From the NCBI GenBank assembly GCA_023630585.1, contig CM042539.1, forward strand, positions 24,817,755 to 24,881,754: 64,000 nt of DNA, given 5' to 3'. Source of the stretch: Cranoglanis bouderius. Its lineage: Eukaryota > Chordata > Actinopteri > Siluriformes > Cranoglanididae. The notes under the pieces are model-generated. The model was not told where the DNA came from. It did not search any database and saw only the letters and a list, made by a program, of their open reading frames with translations. Positions 1 through 10,428 of the stretch are shown here, in pieces. Within the stretch, counting starts at the first letter, position 1. Every line of letters begins with the position of its first letter. The translations under genes were made by a program, and so were the position numbers.

Positions 1-669
1 ACTTCTGCATTCCACGCTCCACGCTGCTACGGAGAACAACGCACTCCTCATTCTCAAAACCGCTGGACTGATTCATTCATGGACTCATTATGTTTACCTT
101 TGCCATGTGCTTCTGTTTTTGTTCACGTCATGTCTCAGCCTCCTTTTGTTCATTGGTTCTCTGTGTTTTGGATTATGTCATGTCTCTGCCCCTGTTTGTT
201 CAGTGGTTTTCCTTTCATTGTGTGATTATGAGTTTCAGGTGTTTTGTGTTAGTCCTTGTTTATTCTGTTTATTTAAACCGCTTCCTGTTTCTGCTTCTTT
301 GCGGAGTATTAGAGTTTGTTTCGGCATGTGCTGTACGCCTGCTACCTTCTCGCGCTCTCTTGCCCTTAGACCATTGACCGTAGTTCATAACTCATAGATC
401 ATAGTTCTTTGTTGATAGCCCTTAGCCTCGTGTAGTGTGTTTGCTCTGTTTAGTTTAGTTTTCACGTTTCTTATTATTTCGGATTACTGCCCTGCTCTTT
501 TGTGGATTATTGTTTTCCTCATTTCGGATTATTCATGTTCCTGTTCCCTGTGGATTATTGTTTGTTTTTTGGACCCTGCCTGTTCTTTTGTGTTTCCCCT
601 TTTTCTTCCTTAATAAATTAACTGTTTCCCCTGCACTTGTATCCTGCCTCTCCCCGTGTTTACATAACA
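1..669 (+). mobile_element. LTR of a retrotransposon, 5' end outside window
   Basis: The stretch matches the reverse complement of the solo LTR at 17499-18251 and of the LTR ending at 5731. All share a GC-richer head (ctggaatgcg/cattccac motifs), then cattcatg, tttacctttgccatgtgc and cacgtcatgtct, and a T-rich tail. It ends in TAACA at 669, as expected for an LTR with TG..CA ends. The TGTTA start lies before base 1. No coding capacity was seen; open frames here are short and T-rich. Right after it begins sequence homologous to 29210 onward, so the LTR sits at or near the edge of a segmental duplication. Confidence 0.7.
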
Positions 670-1858
670 TGAACAAATATATTCAGACTTATTCTAATTC
701 TGGAGTTTTATTTGTTAAACTTCACAAGGTTGATAATAAGTACAGAAGTTCTAAAGAATTGACTCCAGTATTTGGAATAAAAATAACTATTAATTCATTG
801 GACTTAAAAAAAAATGTCTTACCCTTTATGTGTGATCAGCCTAGTAAAACCTATTCAAACATAACCTGAATTTGCCCTGACCGGCTGAAGTTAAATCAGT
901 GGAATTTTAAGGAGAATCGGACATGCTTGCACCTAATTGGTCTACTTTAGCTTAAATATTTGGTGCATTTCTGATACAATTTTCTGTCATTTCTTAGCCT
1001 TTCATTCAAAAATCATTCCAATACTACATCCATTATAATCCTTACATTCAAAGAACTTCTCAAGGAAAATGAGTAGGAATTGTAATGCATGAGAGCAAGT
1101 TCAGTTGTTCATACAAATTAAGTTGAACCCGTCCCTCACCTTTTAACTTACCTGAGACAGATCTGTTCAAAGTGTTTATTTAAGGTACAACTGTTTAACC
1201 TTCTTCTAAAAAAGTGAAATGTAGAGCATCTCTACTGTCTTGGTGTTCTATTAAAAAGTGGGAAATTTTGAATTTATATTAACTTTCCCCAACATTTTAT
1301 AAATTCTCCCTGGAAAGGCTTTCTTCTTATTACCATTAGAGAAAACCCTTTACTATGATGATAAACTTTAACCGCTGAACTTAAAATAGCAGCTTAAATA
1401 ACTAATGCCTAGAATGACTGTAGTTTAATAATCACATTTTGTGTTGCACATCTTTCCATTAATTAAATATTTTATGTTATCGCCATCTAAATATCTTTAT
1501 TACCAGGCACACATAATGCTACATTCTTAAAGGTTCTTTGGTTGTTCCTCTGGGAGAACCCTTAAAGGTTCAAAGTACAACCCTACAACAGAACACTCAC
1601 TCAGAAAGCTTTCAAAGTTGAACATTTTTAAGAAGAATCCTTAACTATACAAATAATTTGAATACCATTTTTCTAATAGTGTATTAAACTCACAGTGTTC
1701 CAGATTTACCTTCCTGCTAGTATCCCTTTCTGAGTAAAACTCTTTTTTTGGAAACTAGGAACCCTTACGTATCTAAAGAAGCATTTGAAGAAGGTCCCCC
1801 CCCCAAGTTTTTTTTTAAAGCTAAGAACCCTTGAAGTACTGTTGAAGAGTGTAATCTA
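670..1858. repeat. Left part of ~6 kb segmental duplication, copy A (no gene)
   Basis: The sequence aligns, with small indels, to 29210-30420, for example ttctaattctgaag, ggttgataataagtacagaag and gagacagatctgttcaaag. Both copies contain short dispersed phrases such as gggagaacccttaaaggttc (about 1550 and 30040). Nothing coding is evident. This is the region upstream of the broken receptor at 3265. Confidence 0.8.
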
Positions 1859-1859
1859 T

Positions 1860-2595
1860 GAAAATACATTCATAATGGGATTTAGCCCATTAATAGCCCA
1901 TAATGGGACACAACCAGGCCTGATTACTGCAAACCCTGTTCAATCAAATCAACACTTAAATAGAACTTTTTCAACAGCATGAAGTTGGTTAAAAGGACTT
2001 ATCCAGTTGAAAAGTTGAAAGAAATTCCAGAAGTGATAAGAAAGAAGGTGATTGAAATACCTCAGTCTGGGAAGGGTTACAAAGCTAGGTCCTGTTACAT
2101 CTGGCATAAACCAAACACTAAATTCCACAAAAAGAACATCATAACTACGGTTAAGCATGATGGTGGAAGTGTGATGGTGTGGGGATGCTTTGCTGCTTCA
2201 GGGCCTGGGCAACTTGCAATAATTGAGGGAAACATGAATTCTGCTCTCTACCAGAAAATCCTACAGGAATGTCCGGTCGTCAGTCTGTAAATTGAAACTC
2301 AAGCGCAACTGGATTATGTAGCAAGACAATGATCCAAAACATAGGAGTAAGTCCACCTCTGAATAGCTCACAAAAAAGCTAAATTAAAGTTTTGGACTGG
2401 CCTAGTCAAAGTCCTGACTTGAACACAATTGAGATGCTGTGGCAGGATCTTAAATGGGCAGTTCATGCTCAAAAACCCTTCAATGTGGCTGAACTAAAGC
2501 AATTCTGCAAAGAAGAGTGGGCCAAAATTTCACCAGTCTTTCATCAGTGTGGTGAAAGACTGATCTCCAGTTGCTAGAAGCATGTGGTTGCAGTT
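1860..2595 (+). mobile_element. Tc1/mariner-like transposase remnant
   Basis: Two reading-frame pieces on + (1979-2290 and 2392-2577) carry the C-terminal half of a Tc1-type DDE transposase. Seen are GGSVMVWGCFAASGPG, then QDNDPK near 2323, then SQSPDLNTIEMLW, which holds the last catalytic Glu. The N-terminal DNA-binding part and terminal inverted repeats are missing, and a stop at 2288 splits the frame, so it is inactive. It replaces sequence that is present in copy B at about 30425-30720, so it arrived in copy A after duplication or with a local deletion. Confidence 0.8.
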
Positions 2596-2599
2596 ATTG

Positions 2600-3264
2600 G
2601 CCAGGATAATAAAGATGAACAAATGAATTATTTGGAGTGTGCACCACACACTTCATTGGAGAGTTATGCTGGAAGGGCTCTTGGCTTCCAAAAAAGGGTT
2701 CTACTCATAGGAAAATTTTGTTGTAGGATCCTACATAGAACCTTTTAGGAACTGAAAGCCCTTTCTGTGATGGCGAAATGATTTCTAAAGTGTGTATATG
2801 GAACTTAATAGTTTATATAGACTGAGCTTCTTACAAAAATCATTCCTGAAAGTACTGGCAACACAGAGTCTTTTCAAAAAGTAAGCCTCTTGTGGAATTC
2901 TGAGCTGCTTTAGAATGAAGAGCAATTTGTCTTTTCAGTACATGCATGTGTTTAGCTTGAGGGCCTTTGCTAATTGGTTGTCATTCAGCATTTGAGAGTT
3001 TCTCTCTGTTTTCAGTAAAGAAAGAGAACAAATTTAGCAGTTTTGGCTGGCAGTAATGGGTGTCGAATTACTGTGTTAGTAACTATGGAAATAGAACGAG
3101 CATCAAGTAGAATTGCTCTTCAAACAAAATTGTGTATCTTTTTTCTCAGGTCTCAACAATGTAACCTACCAGTTGAAATGGTGAATTGAAGAGAATGATA
3201 CTTTCTATTAAAATTAAAATGAAATGTTTCTCTTTCTACAGATAAAATGCTTTAAAAGTCAGCC
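2600..3264 (+). promoter_or_regulatory. 5' flank / 5' UTR region of broken receptor A
   Basis: It is closely similar to 30730-31392 in front of the intact receptor. Shared blocks include gtgcaccacacacttc, gctaattggttgtcattcag and an intron-like end, a pyrimidine tract (tttctctttctacag) with the AG at 3240-3241, placed 23 bases before the ATG. The matching acceptor before the intact gene ends at 31373. This suggests the receptor CDS lies in one 3' exon with non-coding 5' exon(s), as is usual in the family. The exact first exon is not determined. Confidence 0.5.
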
Positions 3265-3536
3265 ATGCTGTGGACACAAGAGCTGAGCAATCTGGTCGTG
3301 GTGGTGGATGGCATCACAGTGATCGCAGGTCTTCCTACCAACCTGCTGGCTCTCTACACCTTGTTTAAAAGGTGAAGCAGTGAGCTGCGCCCATCGATGT
3401 GCTCTTGCTCAGCCTCACCATCTCAGACCTGATCTTCCTTTTCTTCCTTCTATTCCACATGAAAGAGGCAACCGACATGAAATGGACCCTGAGCTACATC
3501 CTCTGTCCACTTTCAGGGTTCTTCTTCTACACAAAT
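3265..3536 (+). pseudogene. FFAR2/3-like receptor pseudogene (TM1-TM2 only)
   Basis: Starting at ATG 3265, the translation follows the intact receptor at 31393 (LSNLV, GLPTNLLALYT) for 36 residues. It then meets TGA at 3373-3375 because one base is missing in the codons after ALYT. The other frame continues with LLLSLTISDLIFLFF and MKWTLSYILCPLSGFFFY, i.e. TM2 through the start of TM3. Homology to the receptor stops abruptly at about 3531-3536 and is joined to sequence that in copy B lies 3' of the gene (about 33082). An internal deletion of about 1.4 kb therefore removed TM3-TM7. The locus cannot make a receptor. Confidence 0.9.
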
Positions 3537-3660
3537 GTGAAGAAATATATTTCTTGTGAATTTTGCCTCTTGTGTTTAGGTCAGGATAGCATTTTTTGGG
3601 CAAACACTGCAGAATGTCATGAACAATGAATGCACAAATGTGGATGTTGCTTGACCATTA
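3537..3660. repeat. 3' flank of copy A, fused to receptor remnant
   Basis: It matches 33082-33183 of copy B (gtcaggatagcattttctgg, gcaaacaccacagaatg). It opens with a perfect 14-bp palindrome, agaaatatatttct (about 3541), that copy B lacks, lying at the deletion junction. Confidence 0.75.
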
Positions 3661-3696
3661 ATGTAAAACTCTTTCATATTCAAATTTGGATATGTA

Positions 3697-3950
3697 GAAC
3701 ATGAAACCCGGACATGGAGTCGGACGTGGACCAGGAATAGGGCAGGAACTCGGACCCGGACACGGACCAGGACCAGGGCAGGAACCCGGACACGGACCTA
3801 GACCTGGACTAGGACTAGGGCAGGAACCCGGACATGGACCCAGACACGGACCAGGACCAGGGCAGGAACCCGGACACGGACACAGACCAGGACCAGGGCA
3901 GGAACCCGGACATGGACCCGGACACGGACCAGGACTTAATTTTGCACCAA
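3697..3950. repeat. GC-rich minisatellite, 36/42-bp units
   Basis: The phrase gggcaggaac recurs at about 3740, 3776, 3818, 3860 and 3896, giving spacings of 36, 42, 42 and 36 bases, each built from a GGACCxGGA hexamer theme. All spacings are multiples of 6, so it stays open in several frames; on + it would read as a Gly-Pro-His/Gln-rich repeat. It sits at the distal end of a retrotransposon fragment lying on the - strand. I read it as a non-coding or retro-element-derived VNTR rather than a gene. Confidence 0.8.
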
Positions 3951-4343
3951 AACATGGGCTAGAACTTCAGACATGGACTTGACTTGAGAAGAGGTCATCC
4001 CATGGACCTCTGACATGGACTGGGCTTGGGAAGAGGTCATCCTGTGGACCTCTGACATGAGCAGGACAGGCGAGGAGGTTTCCTCATGAACTTCTGGCCG
4101 GATCGTGGCCTGGGCGGAGGTCTCCTCGTGGACCTCCGATATAAGCAGGACAGGAGAGGAGGCTTTCTCTTGAACCTCTGGCAGGAACGTGGCAGAGGCC
4201 TCCTCGTGGACCTCCGGGATGAACAGGCCTGGAGCGGAGCACCCCACTTGGGTCTCCAACAGGGACAGGACAGGAACGGAGGTCTCCTCGTGGACCTCAG
4301 GCAGGAACAGGACAGGAGTGGAGGTCTCCTCATGAACCTCCAA
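3936..4343 (-). repeat. 42-bp tandem repeat, open on - strand (14-aa unit)
   Basis: On the - strand a 135-codon frame consists of about eight copies of a 14-residue unit resembling PEVHEETSSPVLLI, with the DNA period of about 42 bp visible as repeated tcctcgtggacctc (4123, 4201, 4285). It follows the gag-like frame at 4490-4960 in the same orientation. It may be a repeat-rich part of the retrotransposon polyprotein or an expanded non-coding segment. It is not recognised as a known domain. Confidence 0.7.
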
Positions 4344-4356
4344 GAGCAGCTCAGCT

Positions 4357-4640
4357 GAAGGGACCTCCTGCTAGGTCTCTGTCTGGAGCTCGGGGCTGGA
4401 GGTTGCCATGTTTACCTCCAGGAGCCACTCTGTTGAGGAGACCTCCTGCTGGGCCTCCTACTGGAGCTCGGGGCTGGAGGTTGCCACGTTTACCTATAGG
4501 TGCAGCTCCATTGAGGAGACCTCCTGCTGGGTCTCCGGCTGGAGCTTGGGGCTGGAGGTTGCCACGTTAACCTACAGCTGCAGCTCCGTTGAGGAGACCT
4601 CCTGCTGGGCTCCTGCTGGAGCTTGGGGCTGGAGGTTGCC
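4357..4640. repeat. 78-bp tandem repeat inside retrotransposon
   Basis: gaggagacctcctgctgg recurs at 4435, 4513 and 4591, exactly 78 bases apart (26 codons), with a fourth degenerate unit at about 4360. The repeat merges on the - strand with the end of the gag-like frame. Units differ by a few substitutions and a small deletion in the last unit. Confidence 0.8.
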
Positions 4641-5050
4641 ACGTTAACCTCCAGCTGGCACTCCTGGGTCCGGGGATGAGAGGTGCAGGCTGCCATGTTA
4701 GCCCGCTCCCTCTCATAAAAGTCCAGGAATGACTGGCAGGGTCGGTTGCCCAGACGGTCCTTCTCCAAAAAGGTCCTGAGGTCGGGATGGAAGTCTGGGC
4801 TCCCGAACACCTGGACCAGTAGATCCACAAAGCCCGAAACTGTCTTGAGCTTCGTGGATCCACTGGCGAGGTGAAGCTCCGCCCATTGGCGAGCGGAGCT
4901 GACCAAACGAGAGAGGAGGAACCCCAACCACTGTTCTTCGTCGGGCTTGGGGTCCTCCAAACTCAGAAAATATATTTGGGCCTACAAAAGAAAACATTGG
5001 GGCCACGTGGAAAATCCATCGTAGGCGTTGGGGGGATAAACAAAGGTCCA
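4490..5050 (-). mobile_element. Ty3/gypsy-type gag fragment
   Basis: The - strand frame 4960-4490 reads PDEEQWLGFLLSRLVSSARQ, then AELHLASGS, FVDLLVQVFGSPD and RTFLEKDRLGNRPCQSF. This is the layout of the retrotransposon Gag capsid region (helical segment with W, then a V..FG..P..R block), best compared with Ty3/gypsy-like Gags. The upstream frame at 5051-4713 overlaps with a shift, so the coding sequence is damaged. No protease, RT or integrase follows; instead, tandem repeats do. Confidence 0.65.
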
Positions 5051-5731
5051 TTGAGGAAAAAAAATTAAATTTTAAGCAGGCATTTTAAATGTGGTTCCAA
5101 ATTGTGTTCCAGAAAACAACAGGGCAGGTATTCCAAACAGGCTAGACAATAATTCTAACACTCACAGGGCAAAAATCCAGGAAGTCACGAGACAATAATC
5201 CTAAATCGAGGAAAAGCGAGGAAAACTAAGACATGGAGGAATATTCCAAGAAGTCACAAGGCATGAATCCAAGAACCAGGGAACGCCTGGTAAACAAAAA
5301 CATAGAAAGATCTACAACTCTTTATCTTTGCTTCGTCACTACTTTTCATTATCATCATTAACATCGCTACTTTTAGTTACGTTTAGCTATCATTCTTAAT
5401 ACGACGAAGCGGACACAAAACGGGGATTAAATACAATGGGTGATCAAAAGGAAACAAGAAGAAACACACGACACCTGGAAACAATAATCAAATAATAACA
5501 GGAGAACCAATGACAGAACATGGGAGGAAACATGACGTGAAACAAAACCAATGGACCAATAAGGAGGCAGGGGCAGAGACATGACGTAAACCAAAAACAA
5601 AAGAGCACATGGCAACGTAAACAAAACCAGAGTTCATGAATCAGTCTGGAGGGTTTTTATGAATAGCGCTGGAATGCGCTCAGTGGAATGCGGAAGTGCG
5701 CTACTCCGCTAGCGAGAGGGAGATGCTAACA
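5051..5731 (-). mobile_element. LTR, - orientation, same family as 1-669 and 17499-18251
   Basis: Read on the - strand it begins TGTTAGCATCTCCC at 5731, followed by the family's cattccactgagcgcattcc head and gtttacgttgccatgtgc and cacgtcatgtct blocks. The opposite boundary, near 5050-5090, is not sharply defined. Directly adjacent at 5732 the segmental-duplication homology resumes (gtttggagttcaaat, compare 33945), so this end is the true insertion edge. Confidence 0.7.
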
Positions 5732-5979
5732 GTTTGGAGTTCAAATACCAGCACTGAGTAAGAACCTTCAAAGAGAATGTGCTTAAGTTGTGCCAGTGTA
5801 AATAAGGAACATATTTTAAAATATATTCTGTTTGAAAATACTGCTGTGAATTATAAAGCTGATCTATTTATGAAGCTTTACTTTGTTAGTAGTGGCTCAT
5901 GAAAATGTGGAAAAAGCAGAATTGGTTATAGCACTGTGCAAGAGTGATGTGAAGAATTATTATTATTATTATTAATAAC

Positions 5980-6057
<78 letters not shown>

Positions 6058-6610
6058 AAGAAGAACAAGAAGAAGAAGAAAAAGAATATAATGTGTCTCA
6101 TTCTTACCATTAAACAAGCTCTCCTATCCTGTTATTTAAAAAAATGCAATTACTTAAAAGTAAAAGTCAAGTGAAGCAAACACAGCATCAAGAAAGGCAG
6201 GACACTTCATCATCAAGTTCTTCATCATCTGTGCTCCTGTAACAGCAACTATCGATGCAAATGGAGATATGATTACTAATAACCAAGTTCCAGCTTGACA
6301 TTACTGTTGATTTTTAAGTCAGTTTTGTTTAAGCTAGTTGGGTTAATTAATTAGTTAGTTAATAAATTTAAATTCATACCAGCTGGTAATCATAACTGAT
6401 AATCTTGTTGCACATACGTATAGAATCGATATCAGAATCCATCTACCAGAACACACCATGGCCTACAAATATGGCTCCAGATGTTTGGATTCATCCCAAG
6501 CCATAGCTAGCTAGCTAACATAAAATGTAGAAGAGTCTACTGCTTAGATTTAAAAATCTGCTAATGTCAAATCTGAATGTTGTATATAAAACTGATAAAA
6601 AACATTGTTG
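5732..6610. repeat. Right part of segmental duplication, copy A
   Basis: It aligns to 33945-35372: ataaagctgatctatttatg, atcgatgcaaatggagatat and cagaacacaccatggcctac are shared. No gene was found. Copy B has a SINE (34805-35112) within this block that copy A lacks. Confidence 0.8.
5957..6075. repeat. (TTA/AAT)n-(AAG)n microsatellite
   Basis: A trinucleotide run passes from TTA through AAT into AAG. The same AAT-to-AAG compound sits in copy B at 34172-34240, so it predates the duplication. Confidence 0.95.
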
Positions 6611-6679
6611 ACCATTAGGTTACTGTAATTAGAAGTTTTATTTATATAACATGCTGTGAGAGAACTTGATGTGCTTCAT

Positions 6680-7300
6680 TTGGGCAAATCCAAAAAAAGT
6701 AATTCAAAACAGACAGGCAAAGTTTAACTAGGATAATCAGAAACTAAAGTAAAAGAAAAGTACAGAAAGTAAAACAAACAAGGGTCAAAGCTTCAAAATT
6801 ACAGAAATAGAAAATGTTGATGCATGGAAACCAAGGCTTGGTCTTAACAACAGTAATGCATAGTAATACTTTGAGACAAATAATGATAAAGAAAGGATAT
6901 AAAAAGGCAAACAAATTATGAAATAACACAGTATAGATGAACACACTTGAGTGTCATTAGGGCAAATCCGAAAAACGTAATTCATAGTGGGGGTTAAAAA
7001 CAGACAGCAAAGTTTAACTAGGATAACCAGAAACAAGTGAAACAAACAAGGGTCAAAACTTCGAAATTACAGAACTAGAAAATGTTGATGCACGGAAACC
7101 AAGGCTTGGTCTTAATGACAGTAATGCATGGTAATACTTTACGACAAATAATGATAAAGAAAGGATATAAAAAGGCAAACAAATTATGAAATAACACAGT
7201 ACAGGTGAACACACTTGAGCAGCAAACCAATGACAGGACAGGGGTGGAGACAGGACTAAAATAAAAACCAAAACATACATGAGCATGAATTAGTTCATAA
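6680..7300 (-). mobile_element. Degenerate LTR with internal ~290-bp direct duplication
   Basis: On the - strand the 7300-7210 end reads like the LTR family above (atgttttggtttttatttta, cctgtcattggttt). Two near-identical blocks follow: agtttaactaggata at 6721 and again at 7011, and the block with ggaaaccaaggcttggtctt likewise, a period of about 290 bp. No open frame of significance. Confidence 0.55.
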
Positions 7301-8139
7301 ATGAACAATTTCATATGGGGCTTATGGTGTGCGTTGAATAACAAACATCTCAAAAAGAAAACTACAACCCTTTCAAAAAAAAAAACAAAAAACAGTTTTG
7401 TGTCATTTTTACTTTGATTGTACAATGTGTGCTTCATCTGTCTTCGTTTAGTTTCTCAAAGCTATTTTAAGGAAAAAGAGGATGACAGAGTAAATAATCC
7501 ACCTCATTCACATTCATTACATCCGCCCCTGTATTTCACATTTCTCAGTCACTGGATGAGTCTGAATAATATCAGTCCAAATGGAGATAAAATATAGGTG
7601 ACATTTCTGTATAGTTTTATTACGATCATTTTTGGTGCTGTTGCACTTGGTTCCACAAAAGTCCAAAACAGTCTGCCTTAAGACATTTGTTTAGAGCAAA
7701 AAATATGATGTTGATGCTAAAAAATTAAACCTTATATTGATATCCTTTTATCTTTGTAAGACAGGGGCTGCTCTTCCAGCCAGCACCAGTGGAACTCCAG
7801 CACCAGTGGAACTGTTAGAGTCCCCCTCCTATGTTATAGTTCCACAATCCAGGCCACTACTTATCAAAGTCATTGACTGCACTCACAACACTCTAGCTAT
7901 TTAGGAACTCTGAGCAAATGTGGAAGTAGAACCGAAGGTTTCCTGAAAATCATTGCCATGCAAGGAAATAATAATTTGTGTTCTTGTGTTATTTAGTCCT
8001 TTCCAGTCTTCTATGAATCTTGTCTAGTTTAAGGACTAGTTTGTGCACAAACCCTGCAGGTGAACATATGCAGCATAATTATACTGTATTAAAGTGTTTG
8101 AGTGGTGTAAGTCCTGTAAGAAAGGTGTTCTTCAAATAT
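7301..8139. other. Intergenic, nothing recognised
   Basis: AT-rich sequence without convincing coding potential. One tiny direct duplication, ccagcaccagtggaact, occurs twice in tandem near 7780-7815. Confidence 0.5.
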
Positions 8140-8455
8140 TTTGTTAAGTTGGTGAAGATTTGCTGCACAAATGATACATTTATTAACTTACATTCTTTTT
8201 TTAATGTAGTCCCATTAATGCAGTGTTTTTCTCATCCCTAACATTGCTTCCCACGTGGAAATTGAAAAAAAAAAAAAAAAAAAAAGTCTAAGATTACTAT
8301 AATAACCCTGCTGGTCTGCAAATGACACTGTAGTGTCACTGAAGAGCGTATGAGTGCTGTGACCACATCAGAGACTCGACTATCACAGCTCAGCTGAGAG
8401 TAAAAATTCTCTTCTTTCTCTGCTGCAAGAATCAGAAATGTATTCACTCTTGAAT
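8140..8455 (+). other. Orphan receptor-upstream block (candidate non-coding exon)
   Basis: This block resembles the sequence in front of the pseudogene at 15692. The phrase around gctgcacaaat (8161) matches 14833. The stretch aataaccctgctgg ... gaccacatcagagactc ... cacagctcagctga (8302-8400) matches 15468-15570. In the 15-kb copy the match ends in a candidate splice donor (gtacgg at 15573); here the bases after the match are agtaaa. No receptor follows; a Tc1-like element begins at 8772. I infer a decayed duplicate promoter/first exon. Confidence 0.5.
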
Positions 8456-8771
8456 GATTGTTTCAATAATGTCATGGTAATAATGTCTTTACTCAAATTG
8501 TAGAAGACTCGTTGCAAAAAGGTATTGTCTTAGATTTTATTATATTTATTCAATTGTATTAAATTGTGTCCTGACAGAACTACTTCTGCTACTATAACAA
8601 CTACTCCTACCTGCTATTAATAACAAAATAATGATGTTTCATTTATACACAGAGTTGTTAGTTTCTAAATTAAACCAATCTAGCAACTTATAAAATGTCA
8701 ACTTAGGATATTGTGTCTTTTTTCAAACCTTGTTAAAATTGATTATATTGCACATTGCAATGTCATTCATA

Positions 8772-9722
8772 CAGGTGCATCTACAAAATTAGAATATCGT
8801 GGAAAAGTTCATTTTTTCCACATAATTTAATTAAAAAGGTGGAATTTTCATATATTCTAGATTCATTACACATAAAGTGAAATATTTCAAGCCTTTTTTT
8901 GTGTTAATCTTGATGAGTACGACTTACAGCTCATGGAAATAAAAACCCAGTATCTCAAAATATTAGAATAAAGAATTTATAATACAGAAATTTTGACCTT
9001 CAGAAAAGTATGTTAATTTATGCACTCAATACTTGGTCGGGGCTCCTTTTGCATGAATTACTGCATCAATGCGGCGTGGCATGGAGGCAATCAGCCTGTG
9101 GCACTGCTGAGGTGTTATGGAAGCCCAGGTTGCTTTGATAGCGGCCTTCAGCTAGTCTGTATTGTTGGGTCTGGTGTCTCTCATTTCCCTCTTGACAAAA
9201 TACAGGTCAGGCGAGTTGGCTGGTCAATCAAGCACAGTAATGGTCAGCAAACCAGTTACTAGTAGTTTTGGCTCTGTGGGCAGGTGCCAAGTCCTGCTGG
9301 AAAAGGAAATTAGCATCTCTATGAAGCTTGTCAGCAGATTGGAAGCATGAAGTGCTCTAAAATCTCCTGGTAGATGCTGCATTGACTCTCGACTTGAGAA
9401 AACACAGTGGACCGAGACCAGCAGATGACATGGCACCCCAAATCATCACTGACTGTGGAAACTTCACACTGGACTTCAAGCAACTTGGATTCTGTGCCTC
9501 TCCACTCTTCCGCCAGACTCTGGGACCTTGATTTCCAAATGAAATGCAGAACTTACTTTCATCTGAAAGAGGACTTTGGACCACTGGGCAACAGTGTTTT
9601 AAGGTAAAAGGTGTTTTGAGTTAATTAGCTGATTAGAGCTCTTCTCAGGTCGACATTGCTGTATAATAAATTCTTTATTCTAATATTTTGAGATACTGGA
9701 TTTTTGATTTTCATGAGCTGTA
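8772..9722 (-). mobile_element. Tc1/mariner-like element, degenerate
   Basis: The left end caggtgcatctacaaaatta follows a TA dinucleotide (8770-8771). A subterminal inverted repeat of about 60 bp pairs 8928-8986 with 9659-9720 (tattctaatattttgagata and complement). Between them, on the - strand, is a transposase piece including FPQSVMIWGAMSSAG (9584-9357 frame), the segment around the DDE fold. Most of the transposase is missing or out of frame, so the element is dead. Confidence 0.75.
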
Positions 9723-9724
9723 AT

Positions 9725-10428
9725 GACAGTTCAGTTGCCATACTCAACATGCATGACTACATATCTGTCAGTAAAAGGTTTTCCTTGTCTTACAATCTCC
9801 AATGAGCCAGCAAAGCTGGCAGCATTCAGGCTTCCAGTTGTCCCTGTCCATGCTTACAGCTGCTGCTGTGCGGCTTGCAGTTTATGTTGGAGCTCTGTTG
9901 GACTCCTTCCTTCGGCTTTCGCCCTTCAGGTACTTTGCTGCAAAAGCTGCATGGTGGGTTTCAAAATGTCTCTTAACAGTTGATTTTTTAAAGGAGGCAA
10001 TACGTTCTGTGCTTTCAATAAAAGTATATGTTTCCATCCAGTCACTTGGAAATTTTCGATGCTCCTCTGAATTCTTTCTTTTCGCCATTTCACAAACTAG
10101 CTAGGTAGCTGCTGGAATCTGAGCGCGAGAGGTTATAATAGAAACATAAGTGGTTTGCTGTTGATTGGTGTCGTGACGCTTGCACACAGCACTGAATACA
10201 TGCACTGGCCGGAACAACTTGAAATATAGTATTGTGAACTGACTTTTCATTAACTTCAGTAGGCTGTACAACAGAGGAATTGTAATTGACTTTACATTTT
10301 CTGCAGGAAACTGATCTGTAGTGATTTTCTTAATGACCATATGTTGGTAAACGGTGAGACAACTGGCAAGCCACATGATTTGTCAAAGAGCCATGTGTGG
10401 CTCGCGAGCCATAGATTCCCGACCACTG
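9725..10428 (-). mobile_element. hAT-like fragment with BED-type N-terminal domain
   Basis: The - strand frame 10088-9882 begins MAKRKNSEEHRKFPSDW and continues to KKSTVKRHFETHHAAF. This matches the N-terminal domain of hAT-derived proteins (GTF2IRD2/ZBED type), with the distal His residues of the finger (RHFETHH) present. Further on, out of frame, is a piece resembling the following GKPFT region. The - strand terminus CAGTGGTCGGGAATC at 10428 and the gctcgcgagcc palindrome are typical hAT ends. The catalytic domain is absent. Confidence 0.65.

Noticed and set aside
3701..3982. Gly/Pro-rich 93-codon frame on +
   Set aside because: Entirely made of a 36/42-bp minisatellite; open only because the unit is a multiple of three.
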